This document shows positions 54,136 through 60,987 of a stretch of 64,000 bases of DNA, in pieces. The notes below the pieces were generated by a model. That model was not told the DNA's origin. It worked only from the letters and a program-made list of their open reading frames with translations, and ran no database searches. Every line of letters starts with the position of its first letter. The first letter of the stretch is position 1. The position numbers were made by a program, and so were the translations under genes. The stretch lies in contig NZ_DAXETW010000010.1 in NCBI RefSeq assembly GCF_051155795.1, positions 13,894-77,893 of the forward strand, read 5' to 3'. Origin of the DNA: Longibacter sp051155795 (GTDB lineage Bacteria; Bacteroidota; Rhodothermia; Rhodothermales; Salinibacteraceae).

Positions 54136-54735
54136 CTACGACGCCGCTGCGGCGTTCAACTGGATCGTCGGGATAGACCGCAGCCAGTTCTCAATGATGC
54201 GGGGTCCGGCTTTCGTGAGAACGCTTTCCGGGTGAAACTGGATGCCTTCAATCGGGAGGTCGCGGTGCCGCAGGCCCATGACCGTTCCATCGTCGGTCTC
54301 GGCCGTAATGATGAGCTCGTCCGGCACCGAGTCCCGGTCCACGACCAGCGAGTGGTAGCGGGTGGCGTCAAAGTTCTGCTCGACCTCGTGAAAAACCGAT
54401 CGTCCGTCGTGGGAGACGGTGCTGGTTTTTCCATGCATGAGCTCCTGCGCGTGGGTGATGCGCCCGCCAAACACCTCGCCGATAGCCTGATGGCCGAGGC
54501 ACACCCCGAAGATGGGCGTGCCTGCCCCGAGCTCTTCAATGACACCTTCGGTGATGCCCGCCTCCGCCGGTCGACCCGGACCCGGCGAGATGAGGATGCC
54601 GTCCGGCTTCATCTCCCGCACCTGCGCGATGGTCAGATCGTCGTTCCGGATCACCTCCAGTTCGTCGGTATGCCGCCCGACGAGATGCACCAGGTTGTAC
54701 GTGAAGCTGTCGTAGTTATCGATGATGAGGATCAT
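54136..54735 (-). CDS. trpG: Anthranilate synthase component II (glutamine amidotransferase)
   Basis: A 199-residue class I glutaminase that supplies ammonia to TrpE. Catalytic Cys79 (FGVCLGHQ), His168 and Glu170 (FHPESVLT) are present, with the oxyanion motif PGPGRP at 51-56. It is cut off from trpE by trpS, a hypothetical gene and an insertion remnant that starts 7 bases upstream of its ATG. As the only such subunit visible, it may also serve the PabB-PabC fusion. Confidence 0.96.
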   Translation of the reverse strand: MILIIDNYDSFTYNLVHLVGRHTDELEVIRNDDLTIAQVREMKPDGILISPGPGRPAEAGITEGVIEELGAGTPIFGVCLGHQAIGEVFGGRITHAQELMHGKTSTVSHDGRSVFHEVEQNFDATRYHSLVVDRDSVPDELIITAETDDGTVMGLRHRDLPIEGIQFHPESVLTKAGPRIIENWLRSIPTIQLNAAAAS

Positions 54736-54742
54736 GGACGGC

Positions 54743-54828
54743 AGGCGTAAAGGTGTGAAAGTGCGAAAGTATTGATGTGTGAAGGTGTGAAAGTTTGAGG
54801 GTTTGAACGTCTGAAGGTTTGAACGTTA
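54743..54828 (+). repeat. Degenerate tandem array of a GTGTGAAAG-like unit (left flank)
   Basis: About ten imperfect 7-9-base units of the form GGTGTGAAA / GTTTGAAGG / GTCTGAAGG run from just upstream of the trpG ATG. A similar but inverted sequence lies at 55302-55329 next to the trpS stop, so the two arrays bracket the four-helix-bundle pseudogene. The lack of unique spacers rules out CRISPR. Confidence 0.7.
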
Positions 54829-54858
54829 GATGGTGCACACGGGGGACGTCCTTTAGTG

Positions 54859-55233
54859 TTATTTGGGCGTCCGGCACCATCGCTCTGCGTTACCCATCAT
54901 CTTGACGAGGCCGCTGATGATTCGACGATGTCGGGTCTCAAGTTCTTCCGTTTCGGTCGAGAGGTAGCCATGTTCACTTGCGAAGTCGAGCCATACGATG
55001 GGTTCCGAGGCTTCGCTCAGAGCATCTGACAGCTTACTCGAAACGTATTTCGGGTAATCTCACTTGACCCTGGCCTACCCAATGTTTGCGAAGACAGACC
55101 GGGACGAGCGCCGGATTCGGACGGTTATCGCGTACTGTTCATGCAGCGGCCAACCCATGCTTAACCGAAGGATTTCGTCAGCGCAATCGAACGCACCTCG
55201 ATCCACCCGTCGATCTTTAACGTCGCAAACCAT
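54859..55233 (-). pseudogene. Four-helix-bundle protein (23S intervening-sequence protein family) with two in-frame stops
   Basis: A 125-codon frame from ATG 55233 to TAA at 54859. The N-terminal half reads GAFDCADEILRLSMGWP and IRRSSRSVFANIG; the C-terminal half YVSSKLSDALSEAS, IVWLDFASEHGYLS and MMGNAERWC. Both are strongly typical of the family, and both halves are in the same frame. They are split by TAG (55075-55077) at the position of the usual Glu in NIxEAWRK, and TGA (55060-55062) where Arg is expected; each can arise from one substitution. Family members sit in 23S rRNA intervening sequences in some bacteria and as scattered genes in others. Very AT-rich DNA at 55240-55300 may be its old promoter. 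Confidence 0.82.
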
Positions 55234-55301
55234 AACCCACCAGCTTATTAATAGAAATATACGATAAGTTATGTGATCGGTCAAATACGTTATTATATTG
55301 G

Positions 55302-55329
55302 TACTTTCACGCCTACACACTCTCACACC
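55302..55329 (-). repeat. Degenerate repeat array (right flank, inverted)
   Basis: Read on the minus strand this is GGTGTGAGAGTGTGTAGG followed by CGTGAAAGTA. It matches the opening of the left array (GGTGTGAAAGTGCGAAAGTA) in inverted orientation. It ends 3 bases before the trpS stop codon. Confidence 0.6.
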
Positions 55330-55332
55330 GCC

Positions 55333-56382
55333 CTACCGGGCGGAAACCAGTCCCGCCAGCTCCCGGGCCTTTGCCATTACCGGTTCGACGGTGGCGCGGG
55401 CGCGATCGGCGCCGGCCTTCAGGACGTCATGGACGTAGTCGGGGCGGGCGGCGAGTTCTTTGCGGCGGGCGCGGGCGTCGGCAAAGTTTTCGGTGATGAG
55501 TTGCAGAAGCGCCTTTTTCGCGTGGCCGTACCCGTAGCCGCCGGCGCGGTAGTTGTCGGCAATTTCGGCCTGCGTTTCGGCGTCGGCAAAGAGCTTGATG
55601 AGCGCGAAGACGTTGCACGCCTCCGGATCCTTCGGCTCGTCGAGCGGCGTGGAGTCGGTCACGATGTTCATCACCTTCTTCTTCAGCGTTTTGCCCTCAT
55701 CGAAGATACCGATCGTATTGCCATAGCTCTTCGACATCTTCTGCCCGTCGATGCCGGGCACAACGGCTACGTCATCGAGGATGTGAGGCTCGGGGACCGG
55801 GAAGAGCGGCTCTTCTGGTGTGTACGTGTGGTTGAACCAACGCGCGCAGTCGCGGGCGATCTCCAGATTTTGCTTCTGATCGGCCCCGACGGGGACGAGC
55901 GTGCCCTGATAGGCGAGGATGTCTGCGGCCTGAAGGACGGGGTATGTAAACAGGCCGGCGTTGGGCGTCAGGCCTGCATTCACCTTCTCCTTGTATGCGA
56001 CGGCCTTCTCCAGCCGGCTGGTTGGAATGAGGTTGAGGAGCATCCACATCAGCTCCGTCACCTCCGGCACGTCGCTCTGGCAGAAGAGGGCCGCCTCCTC
56101 GGGGTCGAAGCCGAGAGCGAGGTAGTCCAGCGCGACGTCCAGCGTGTGCTCGCGGAGGGCGTCGGCGTCCTGCACGGTGGTCATCGCGTGATAGTTCACG
56201 ATGAAGTAATATGCCTCGTGCCGGCTATGCAGGTCGATGTGCTGCCGGATGGCACCGAAATAGTTGCCGAAGTGAAGCCGCCCAGAGGGCTGAATACCGG
56301 ACACCACGACGGTGTCGAAGTCGGGTTCAACGGGGGCATTGCTGCCGGCAGCGGAGTCGGTGGAGGGAGCGTCGGTAGGCAT
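55333..56382 (-). CDS. trpS: Tryptophanyl-tRNA synthetase
   Basis: A 349-residue class I synthetase charging tRNA-Trp. The HIGH-type motif is HFGN within GIQPSGRLHFGNYFGA, and KMSKS is intact in GQKMSKSYGNT. An acidic/Ser-rich 20-residue extension precedes the catalytic domain. It lies inside the trp operon, downstream of the attenuator that senses charged tRNA-Trp, so its expression should respond to its own product. Confidence 0.97.
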   Translation of the reverse strand: MPTDAPSTDSAAGSNAPVEPDFDTVVVSGIQPSGRLHFGNYFGAIRQHIDLHSRHEAYYFIVNYHAMTTVQDADALREHTLDVALDYLALGFDPEEAALFCQSDVPEVTELMWMLLNLIPTSRLEKAVAYKEKVNAGLTPNAGLFTYPVLQAADILAYQGTLVPVGADQKQNLEIARDCARWFNHTYTPEEPLFPVPEPHILDDVAVVPGIDGQKMSKSYGNTIGIFDEGKTLKKKVMNIVTDSTPLDEPKDPEACNVFALIKLFADAETQAEIADNYRAGGYGYGHAKKALLQLITENFADARARRKELAARPDYVHDVLKAGADRARATVEPVMAKARELAGLVSAR

Positions 56383-56444
56383 GCGTGTCGGGAGAGGAAA
56401 AACGGGTCGAACGGGTCGGCGCCGGGCGCCGCGTGGGAGGGAAA

Positions 56445-56924
56445 TCAGCCGCGGGCGAGTTCACTTTTCATTTTCTCGAGGCCCTTGAGCCGGTCCTGGC
56501 TGTTGGACGTGACGAGTTCAAGGATCGCGCGGGTACGGATCTGATGTTCGATTTCCTCTCTCTCCTCCACGACTCGGTCCTTGAAGCTGCGCTCCATGTC
56601 GATGAGCGTGTTCATGATCTCGAAACCGTTGTCGCCGAGGTCGTACGCGTCAGGCTCCAGGTCGGTGCCGTTGTAGGCGCTGCCTCCGGCGCTGAAAATG
56701 GTCTCCGACAGCTTGCCGACGTCCATGCGCGCGGTCCGCTGCATGGCTTTGAGGGCGACGATCATATCCTGCCGCTTCATCGACCGGAGGGCGGCCTCGT
56801 AGTGGTGGTTCAGTACGATATGCTCCTTGACGATCGGGTTGAGGCGTTCGACCGTTTCGGCCCGCGTGATGGTGCGGCCGGCCCAGCCTCGTCCCAGCAG
56901 CAGTTCTTTCAGTTTGTTCGGCAT
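56445..56924 (-). CDS. Conserved-looking hypothetical protein between trpE and trpS
   Basis: A 159-residue soluble, mostly helical protein. Helical segments with spaced Glu/His (KEHIVLNHHYEAALRSMKRQ, ERSFKDRVVEEREEIEHQIR) suggest a four-helix or ferritin-like bundle, but no full metal-ligand set (paired ExxH) is seen. No chorismate-pathway motif is recognised. The ATG at 56924 starts MPNKLKELLLGRGW. It is 62 bases upstream of trpS on the same strand and 221 bases after trpE. Confidence 0.7.
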   Translation of the reverse strand: MPNKLKELLLGRGWAGRTITRAETVERLNPIVKEHIVLNHHYEAALRSMKRQDMIVALKAMQRTARMDVGKLSETIFSAGGSAYNGTDLEPDAYDLGDNGFEIMNTLIDMERSFKDRVVEEREEIEHQIRTRAILELVTSNSQDRLKGLEKMKSELARG

Positions 56925-56952
56925 AGGAAGGGGAGTCAGAGAGTGTAGGAGA

Positions 56953-57015
56953 CCGGGATACGCGCTTCGGGTGTGCAGCATGGAACGGGATCCCTGTCGA
57001 AAGCGCGTATTCCGG
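56953..57015. repeat. 15-bp inverted repeat in the trpE-hypothetical gap
   Basis: CCGGGATACGCGCTT (56953-56967) and AAGCGCGTATTCCGG (57001-57015) form a stem with one non-Watson-Crick position around a 33-base loop that itself contains CGGGATCCC. In the trp message this would be a stable hairpin 130 bases after trpE. Confidence 0.65.
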
Positions 57016-57145
57016 GTCGGATGGAGATTGTGGGTACGGTCGGGCGGGCGCGAGGTTTGGCCTTCAATCCCTCTCCAAGAATGGGCGAGGATGCGCGCGT
57101 CTGGGGGACGTGTGGCGGCACGGACCGCCGTTCTTCGGGTTGGGT

Positions 57146-58651
57146 TCAGAGAAGGCCTTCGGAGGCCACGTGTATCGCCTCGCGCAGGGCGGCGGCCTTG
57201 TTGCGCGTTTCCTCGTACTCGGCGGCTGGGTCGCTGTCGGCGACGATGCCGGCACCGGCCTGCACGAAGATCGAGTCGCCCTTCACGACCATGGTCCGGA
57301 TGGCGATGCAGGTGTCGAGGGTGCCGCTGAAATCGAGGTAGCCAACGGCCCCGGCATAAATTCCCCGGCGGCCCGGTTCCAGTTCGTCGATAATTTCCAT
57401 GGCGCGGACCTTCGGTGCACCGCTGACGGTCCCGGCCGGAAAGCAGGCCGCGAGCACGTCCATCGGTCCGTGCTGCTCGGCCACGTCGCCCGCAACCGAC
57501 GACACGATGTGCATGACGTGCGAGTAGCGTTCGATGAAGGCGTAACGTTCGACGTCGACGGAGTCGTAGGCACATACACGCCCGAGGTCGTTTCGCCCGA
57601 GATCGACGAGCATCAGGTGTTCAGCGCGCTCTTTGGGGTCGGAAAGTAGCTCGTCGGCCAGGTCGGCGTCTTCCGTTTCGTCTGCGCCGCGCGGGCGCGT
57701 GCCGGCGATCGGGAGCACTTCGGCTCGTCCGTCTTCGACCCGAACCAGTACCTCCGGCGACGATCCCACGAGGGCGATATCGTCGAAGTCCAGGTAGAAG
57801 AGGTAGGGAGACGGGTTGACCTGGCGCAGGGCCCGGTACAGGTTGAAACGATCCCCGTCGAACGACATCTCGAACCGCTGGGAGAGGACGACCTGAAAAA
57901 TGTCGCCTTCGTATACGTGTTGCTGGGCGGTTCGGACGGCTTCCTCGAACGATTCCGGTTCGAAGTTCGACGTCATCCCGTCTCCTTTGAGGCCCACCGG
58001 TGCGCCGCTGACGGGCGGTTGGACGAGGTCGGATTCGAGCCGCTGGAGGCGTCGCTGGGCTTCCCGATAGGCTGCCGCGGGGTCGGTATCCGGGTCGACG
58101 AAGGCATGCGCGATCATAACGACCTGGTGCCGGACGTGGTCGAAGGCGGTGACCGTGTCGTAGAAGGCCCAGACGGCATCCGGTAGTTCGAGGTCGTCCG
58201 GCGGGGCGTCCGGCAGATCTTCGATCAGGCGAACCGTGTCGTAGGCCATGTAGCCGACGGCGCCGCCCGTGAGGCGTGGGAGGCCGGGCACATCCACCTC
58301 GTCGTAGCGGTCCATCAGGTCGGCCAGGACCTCGAAAATGTTGCCGTCCGGCTCGTGGCGGAGCGCCTCGCCGGGAACGCGGCGGGTATCGGTCGTGACG
58401 TCCGCACCGTTGTCCGTTGCGCGCACGATGCGATAGGGGTCGCGCCCGAGAAACGAGTAGCGGGCGAGTTTTTCGCCGCCTTCGACGCTCTCCAGTAGAA
58501 AGCTGTAGGGCGCGTCCTGGCGCAGCGAAAGGAAGGCCGACACGGGAGTGAGCAGGTCGGCCGAACGGCGGACTGGCACGGGCACGACGATGTGTGACGA
58601 GCCGTCCCGGCGGGCCGTGGCGACGATCGAAATGAACTCCTCTTGCGTCAT
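57146..58651 (-). CDS. trpE: Anthranilate synthase component I
   Basis: A 501-residue chorismate-using enzyme; with TrpG it makes anthranilate. The N-terminal domain has the Trp feedback-site motif FLLESVEGG...YSFLG near residue 50. The catalytic domain has EGDIFQVVLSQRFEM, PIAGTRPRG, LGRNDLGRV, and FPAGTVSGAPKVRAMEII. The ATG at 58651 begins a normal TrpE N-terminus; a longer upstream frame would cover the attenuator. First structural gene after the leader. Confidence 0.97.
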   Translation of the reverse strand: MTQEEFISIVATARRDGSSHIVVPVPVRRSADLLTPVSAFLSLRQDAPYSFLLESVEGGEKLARYSFLGRDPYRIVRATDNGADVTTDTRRVPGEALRHEPDGNIFEVLADLMDRYDEVDVPGLPRLTGGAVGYMAYDTVRLIEDLPDAPPDDLELPDAVWAFYDTVTAFDHVRHQVVMIAHAFVDPDTDPAAAYREAQRRLQRLESDLVQPPVSGAPVGLKGDGMTSNFEPESFEEAVRTAQQHVYEGDIFQVVLSQRFEMSFDGDRFNLYRALRQVNPSPYLFYLDFDDIALVGSSPEVLVRVEDGRAEVLPIAGTRPRGADETEDADLADELLSDPKERAEHLMLVDLGRNDLGRVCAYDSVDVERYAFIERYSHVMHIVSSVAGDVAEQHGPMDVLAACFPAGTVSGAPKVRAMEIIDELEPGRRGIYAGAVGYLDFSGTLDTCIAIRTMVVKGDSIFVQAGAGIVADSDPAAEYEETRNKAAALREAIHVASEGLL

Positions 58652-58691
58652 GAAGATCGGGGGCGGAATCGGACGAGAAGGGGGAAACAAC

Positions 58692-58722
58692 AAAAACCCA
58701 CTGCCTCGAGGGAAGCAGCGGG
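58692..58722 (-). terminator. trp attenuator terminator (segments 3:4)
   Basis: On the minus strand CCCGCTGC (58722-58715) pairs with GCAGTGGG (58704-58697) around TTCCCTCGAG, then a T5 tract and TTGTTT. It stands 41 bases before the trpE ATG and 30 bases after the leader-peptide stop. Confidence 0.9.
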
Positions 58723-58805
58723 TCAGGGGGCACGCGCTATCGGTTCCGAACCTATTCCGACACAACACTCATCCACGTGCGACCCTGGACCCGGGATTCG
58801 GGCCA
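58697..58805 (-). promoter_or_regulatory. trp attenuator: alternative RNA hairpins 1:2, 2:3, 3:4
   Basis: Segment 1 TGGCCCG (58805-58799) overlaps the last tandem Trp codon. It pairs with CGGGTCCA in segment 2 (58793-58786, one bulge). Segment 2 in full, CGGGTCCAGGG (58793-58783), pairs instead with segment 3 CCCTGACCCG (58728-58719, one bulge). Segment 3 overlaps the 5' arm of the terminator. This is the pause / antiterminator / terminator switch of ribosome-mediated attenuation: stalling at Trp codons frees segment 2 to form 2:3 and prevents termination. Confidence 0.85.
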
Positions 58806-58844
58806 CCACCAGTGCCACGTCGTGTTGTTCGTTGCTTCGGTCAT
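58752..58844 (-). CDS. trpL: trp operon leader peptide
   Basis: ATG at 58844 to TAG at 58752, 30 residues with Trp at 10, 12, 13, 14 and 24. The core reads TTWHWWWPES. Trp is about 1 in 80 residues on average, so four in five positions directly before a terminator and trpE is decisive. No Shine-Dalgarno precedes it, as is usual for genes in this window. It senses charged tRNA-Trp. Confidence 0.92.
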   Translation of the reverse strand: MTEATNNTTWHWWWPESRVQGRTWMSVVSE

Positions 58845-59148
58845 AGTATCCGAACGGTACGCAGAATCGTCGGCTTGTGCAAGTCTGTAGCCGTTGAAAA
58901 TAATGTGATGGGCGAAAGCCAACGGGTTTGTTGCAGGATCGTCCCTGAACGGCCGACCTGGTATCCGTCTCGGTGTGGGCCGACGGGGCCGCGGGGGCTT
59001 GAGGCGGAGCGGCTGCCTGCAGACAACAGTTTCTCAGCGCGCCCCGCGGAAGCAGCGGCCCCGGCTGAAGCCGCGCCGTGGCACGTACGTGTCCCCGCTT
59101 TACCCAGAAACAAGCCTCAATCGTCCGACCAACGGAGTCAGGCAATCG
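58845..59148. other. Upstream region of the trp operon
   Basis: About 300 bases between the trp leader and the MscS-like gene. It contains the candidate trp promoter next to the leader. The rest shows no supported gene; the MscS-like gene ends into it from the right. Confidence 0.5.
58854..58882 (-). promoter_or_regulatory. Candidate trp operon promoter
   Basis: On the minus strand TTGCAC (58882-58877), 17 bases, TACCGT (58859-58854). Transcription would start a few bases before the trpL ATG, giving a nearly leaderless leader peptide. The -10 box is a weak match, so another start site upstream is possible. Confidence 0.35.
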
Positions 59149-60054
59149 TTATCCCTCTGCGCTTGGCTGCGGCACAGAGGGCGACGCGACCGGGCCGGCG
59201 TCGACGCGGTAGGTCGGGTAGGCGATGGCGATGTTTTCGTGGGCCTGAAACCGGCGGAGGATTTCAGAAATGAGGTCGTGCCGAACCGAGCGTCGCCCTC
59301 GTGCCGGGGTCAGGTGGCGCAGCGTGAGCTTGACGCCGGCGTCGGCGAGGGAGACATATACGTACGGTGTGAGGACGTTCATCTGGACAAGGTATTCGCT
59401 CGTCATCTCGCGGAGCTGCTGGCGTGCCGGATCCTCGCAGTTCGGGACCGTGTCGTAGGCGATCTCCAGGACGATGTCCCGAGCCGCTTCCCAGTCGGAT
59501 TCGAACGTGACGATGATCGACTGCTCGAACCAGAGGAATTCGAAGCCTTCCGTATAATTTTTGACGCCGTGGATGTAGATCCAGCCGTTCGGAACGTGAA
59601 CCAGGCGACCGGTGCTCTGGTGTGCTTCGACCCATTCGCCGACCTCCAGCATGGTGGTTTGCGTGAGCCCAATGTCGACAACGTCGCCGCGGACCCCGTT
59701 GATCTCGACCCGGTCGCCGCGCCGGAAGGGAGGATGGAGCTGCAGGTGGAGCCATCCGACGAAGCTGAGGAGGACATCGCGCAACGCCACGGCGAGGCCG
59801 GCTCCGATGATGGTGAGGACGGTGATGAACTGGCTGGCGTTTGGCGACCAGAGCGCGACGGCCAACGTGATGGCAACGAGCCAGATGAGGCGTGAGAGCC
59901 ACTTGGACGCGATGTACTGGCGGGCTTGCTCGTCGAACGTCGCGAGTGCGATCCGACGGCCGATGGCCGTGAGGACGAGGGCGGCGAGGACGATGATCAG
60001 CGTGCCAATCAGTCGCTGGACCAGGATCGGATTGAGTGAGATAAACTCGTCCAC
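59149..60054 (-). CDS. Mechanosensitive ion channel (MscS) family protein
   Basis: A protein of about 301 residues with three N-terminal helices and the MscS beta domain. The pore-lining helix region (TIIGAGLAVALRDVLLSFVGWLHL) and HPPFRRGDRVEINGVRGDVVDIGLTQTTMLE are clear MscS signatures, followed by an alpha/beta C-terminal domain. Likely a pressure valve in osmotic downshock, apt for a halophile. No ATG is well placed; GTG at 60054 or TTG at 60081 are the candidate starts. Confidence 0.85.
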   Translation of the reverse strand: MDEFISLNPILVQRLIGTLIIVLAALVLTAIGRRIALATFDEQARQYIASKWLSRLIWLVAITLAVALWSPNASQFITVLTIIGAGLAVALRDVLLSFVGWLHLQLHPPFRRGDRVEINGVRGDVVDIGLTQTTMLEVGEWVEAHQSTGRLVHVPNGWIYIHGVKNYTEGFEFLWFEQSIIVTFESDWEAARDIVLEIAYDTVPNCEDPARQQLREMTSEYLVQMNVLTPYVYVSLADAGVKLTLRHLTPARGRRSVRHDLISEILRRFQAHENIAIAYPTYRVDAGPVASPSVPQPSAEG

Positions 60055-60134
60055 GGGACCATCTGTATTGAGGGCGATCAACGAAGGGGGCGGGTACGCG
60101 AGACGCGGCCGGCTGTTCGCTGTTCGCGGGCGCG

Positions 60135-60779
60135 TCACGGTCGGCGTGCCGTGATTATTTGACTGGCCAGGCCGGCGTTTCGGCTCCTCTCGGCTGTCTT
60201 GATTCGCCAGCCGGTCTCCCGAAGTAGGAGGCGGAGGTCGACGGGGTGGCCGCCGCCGAGAAGCGGGGGCAGCAGCCGTGCGAGGTGCCGCCAGAGATGT
60301 TCGTCCGCTTGCGTCGGAAGAGCAGGTGTGACGGTGACGAGGCGTCCGCCCGGTCGGATGATCCGGGCAAGCTCGCGGGACGCGCGGCGCCGTTCCACAG
60401 GCGGGAGGAGGTCGAGGACGTAGGCCGAGAGGATGGCGTCGAAGGTGTCGTTTGGATAGGGAAGATCGATGATGTTTTCCAGCCGAACCCCGATTCCGGT
60501 TTCCGCCGATCGGTAGGTGTCGGCTCGTCGGCGTGCCTTTCGCAGCATGGCCGGGGCGGTGTCGACCGCTTCGATCCAGCCGTTGTGCATGGCGTCCGCG
60601 AGCGGTGGGAGGGACAGGCCGGTGCCGCACCCGGCAACGAGTACCACCGCACCGAGGGGTGGGTCGAGGGCTGACACGGCGCGGCATCGGGCCTCGCGGG
60701 ACACGAGGTGGGCGAATGGGTCATACGCCGGCTGCAGAAGGCGGTACAGAGACGGCGACCAACGGGTGGGAACGTACAC
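60135..60779 (-). CDS. Class I SAM-dependent methyltransferase
   Basis: A 214-residue Rossmann-fold methyltransferase (UbiE/MenG-like group). Motif I LVAGCGTGLSLPPL near residue 47, acidic loop EAVDTAPAML at about 70, motif IV FDAILSAYVLDLLPP, post-IV RPGGRLVTVTP. Substrate unknown. It lies 80 bases upstream of the MscS-like gene on the same strand, so the two may be co-transcribed. Confidence 0.88.
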   Translation of the reverse strand: MYVPTRWSPSLYRLLQPAYDPFAHLVSREARCRAVSALDPPLGAVVLVAGCGTGLSLPPLADAMHNGWIEAVDTAPAMLRKARRRADTYRSAETGIGVRLENIIDLPYPNDTFDAILSAYVLDLLPPVERRRASRELARIIRPGGRLVTVTPALPTQADEHLWRHLARLLPPLLGGGHPVDLRLLLRETGWRIKTAERSRNAGLASQIITARRP

Positions 60780-60987
60780 GAATACCGGAAAAGGGAACCG
60801 GAAAGGGGAAGGCGAGGGCCAGCGTGCAATTGGTGGAACTTAACGGAACGTGGCGTCTTGAGTGCAACCGCTACCGGCGCCACCCCGATGCAGTGCGTCG
60901 CGCGCCGAGAAATCTTCCCGTCGCTCCCGTTTCGGTTGCATGTCATCGCGCGCTCTCCTGCTTTACGTATCCGCGTATCGCCCGGTA

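Noticed and set aside
54743..54828. Short repeats resembling a CRISPR array
   Set aside because: Units are 7-9 bases, degenerate, and without unique spacers; no cas genes in the window.
55273..56544. A 423-codon plus-strand frame opposite trpS
   Set aside because: Opposite a complete trpS with HIGH-type and KMSKS motifs; the plus-strand product has no recognisable features.
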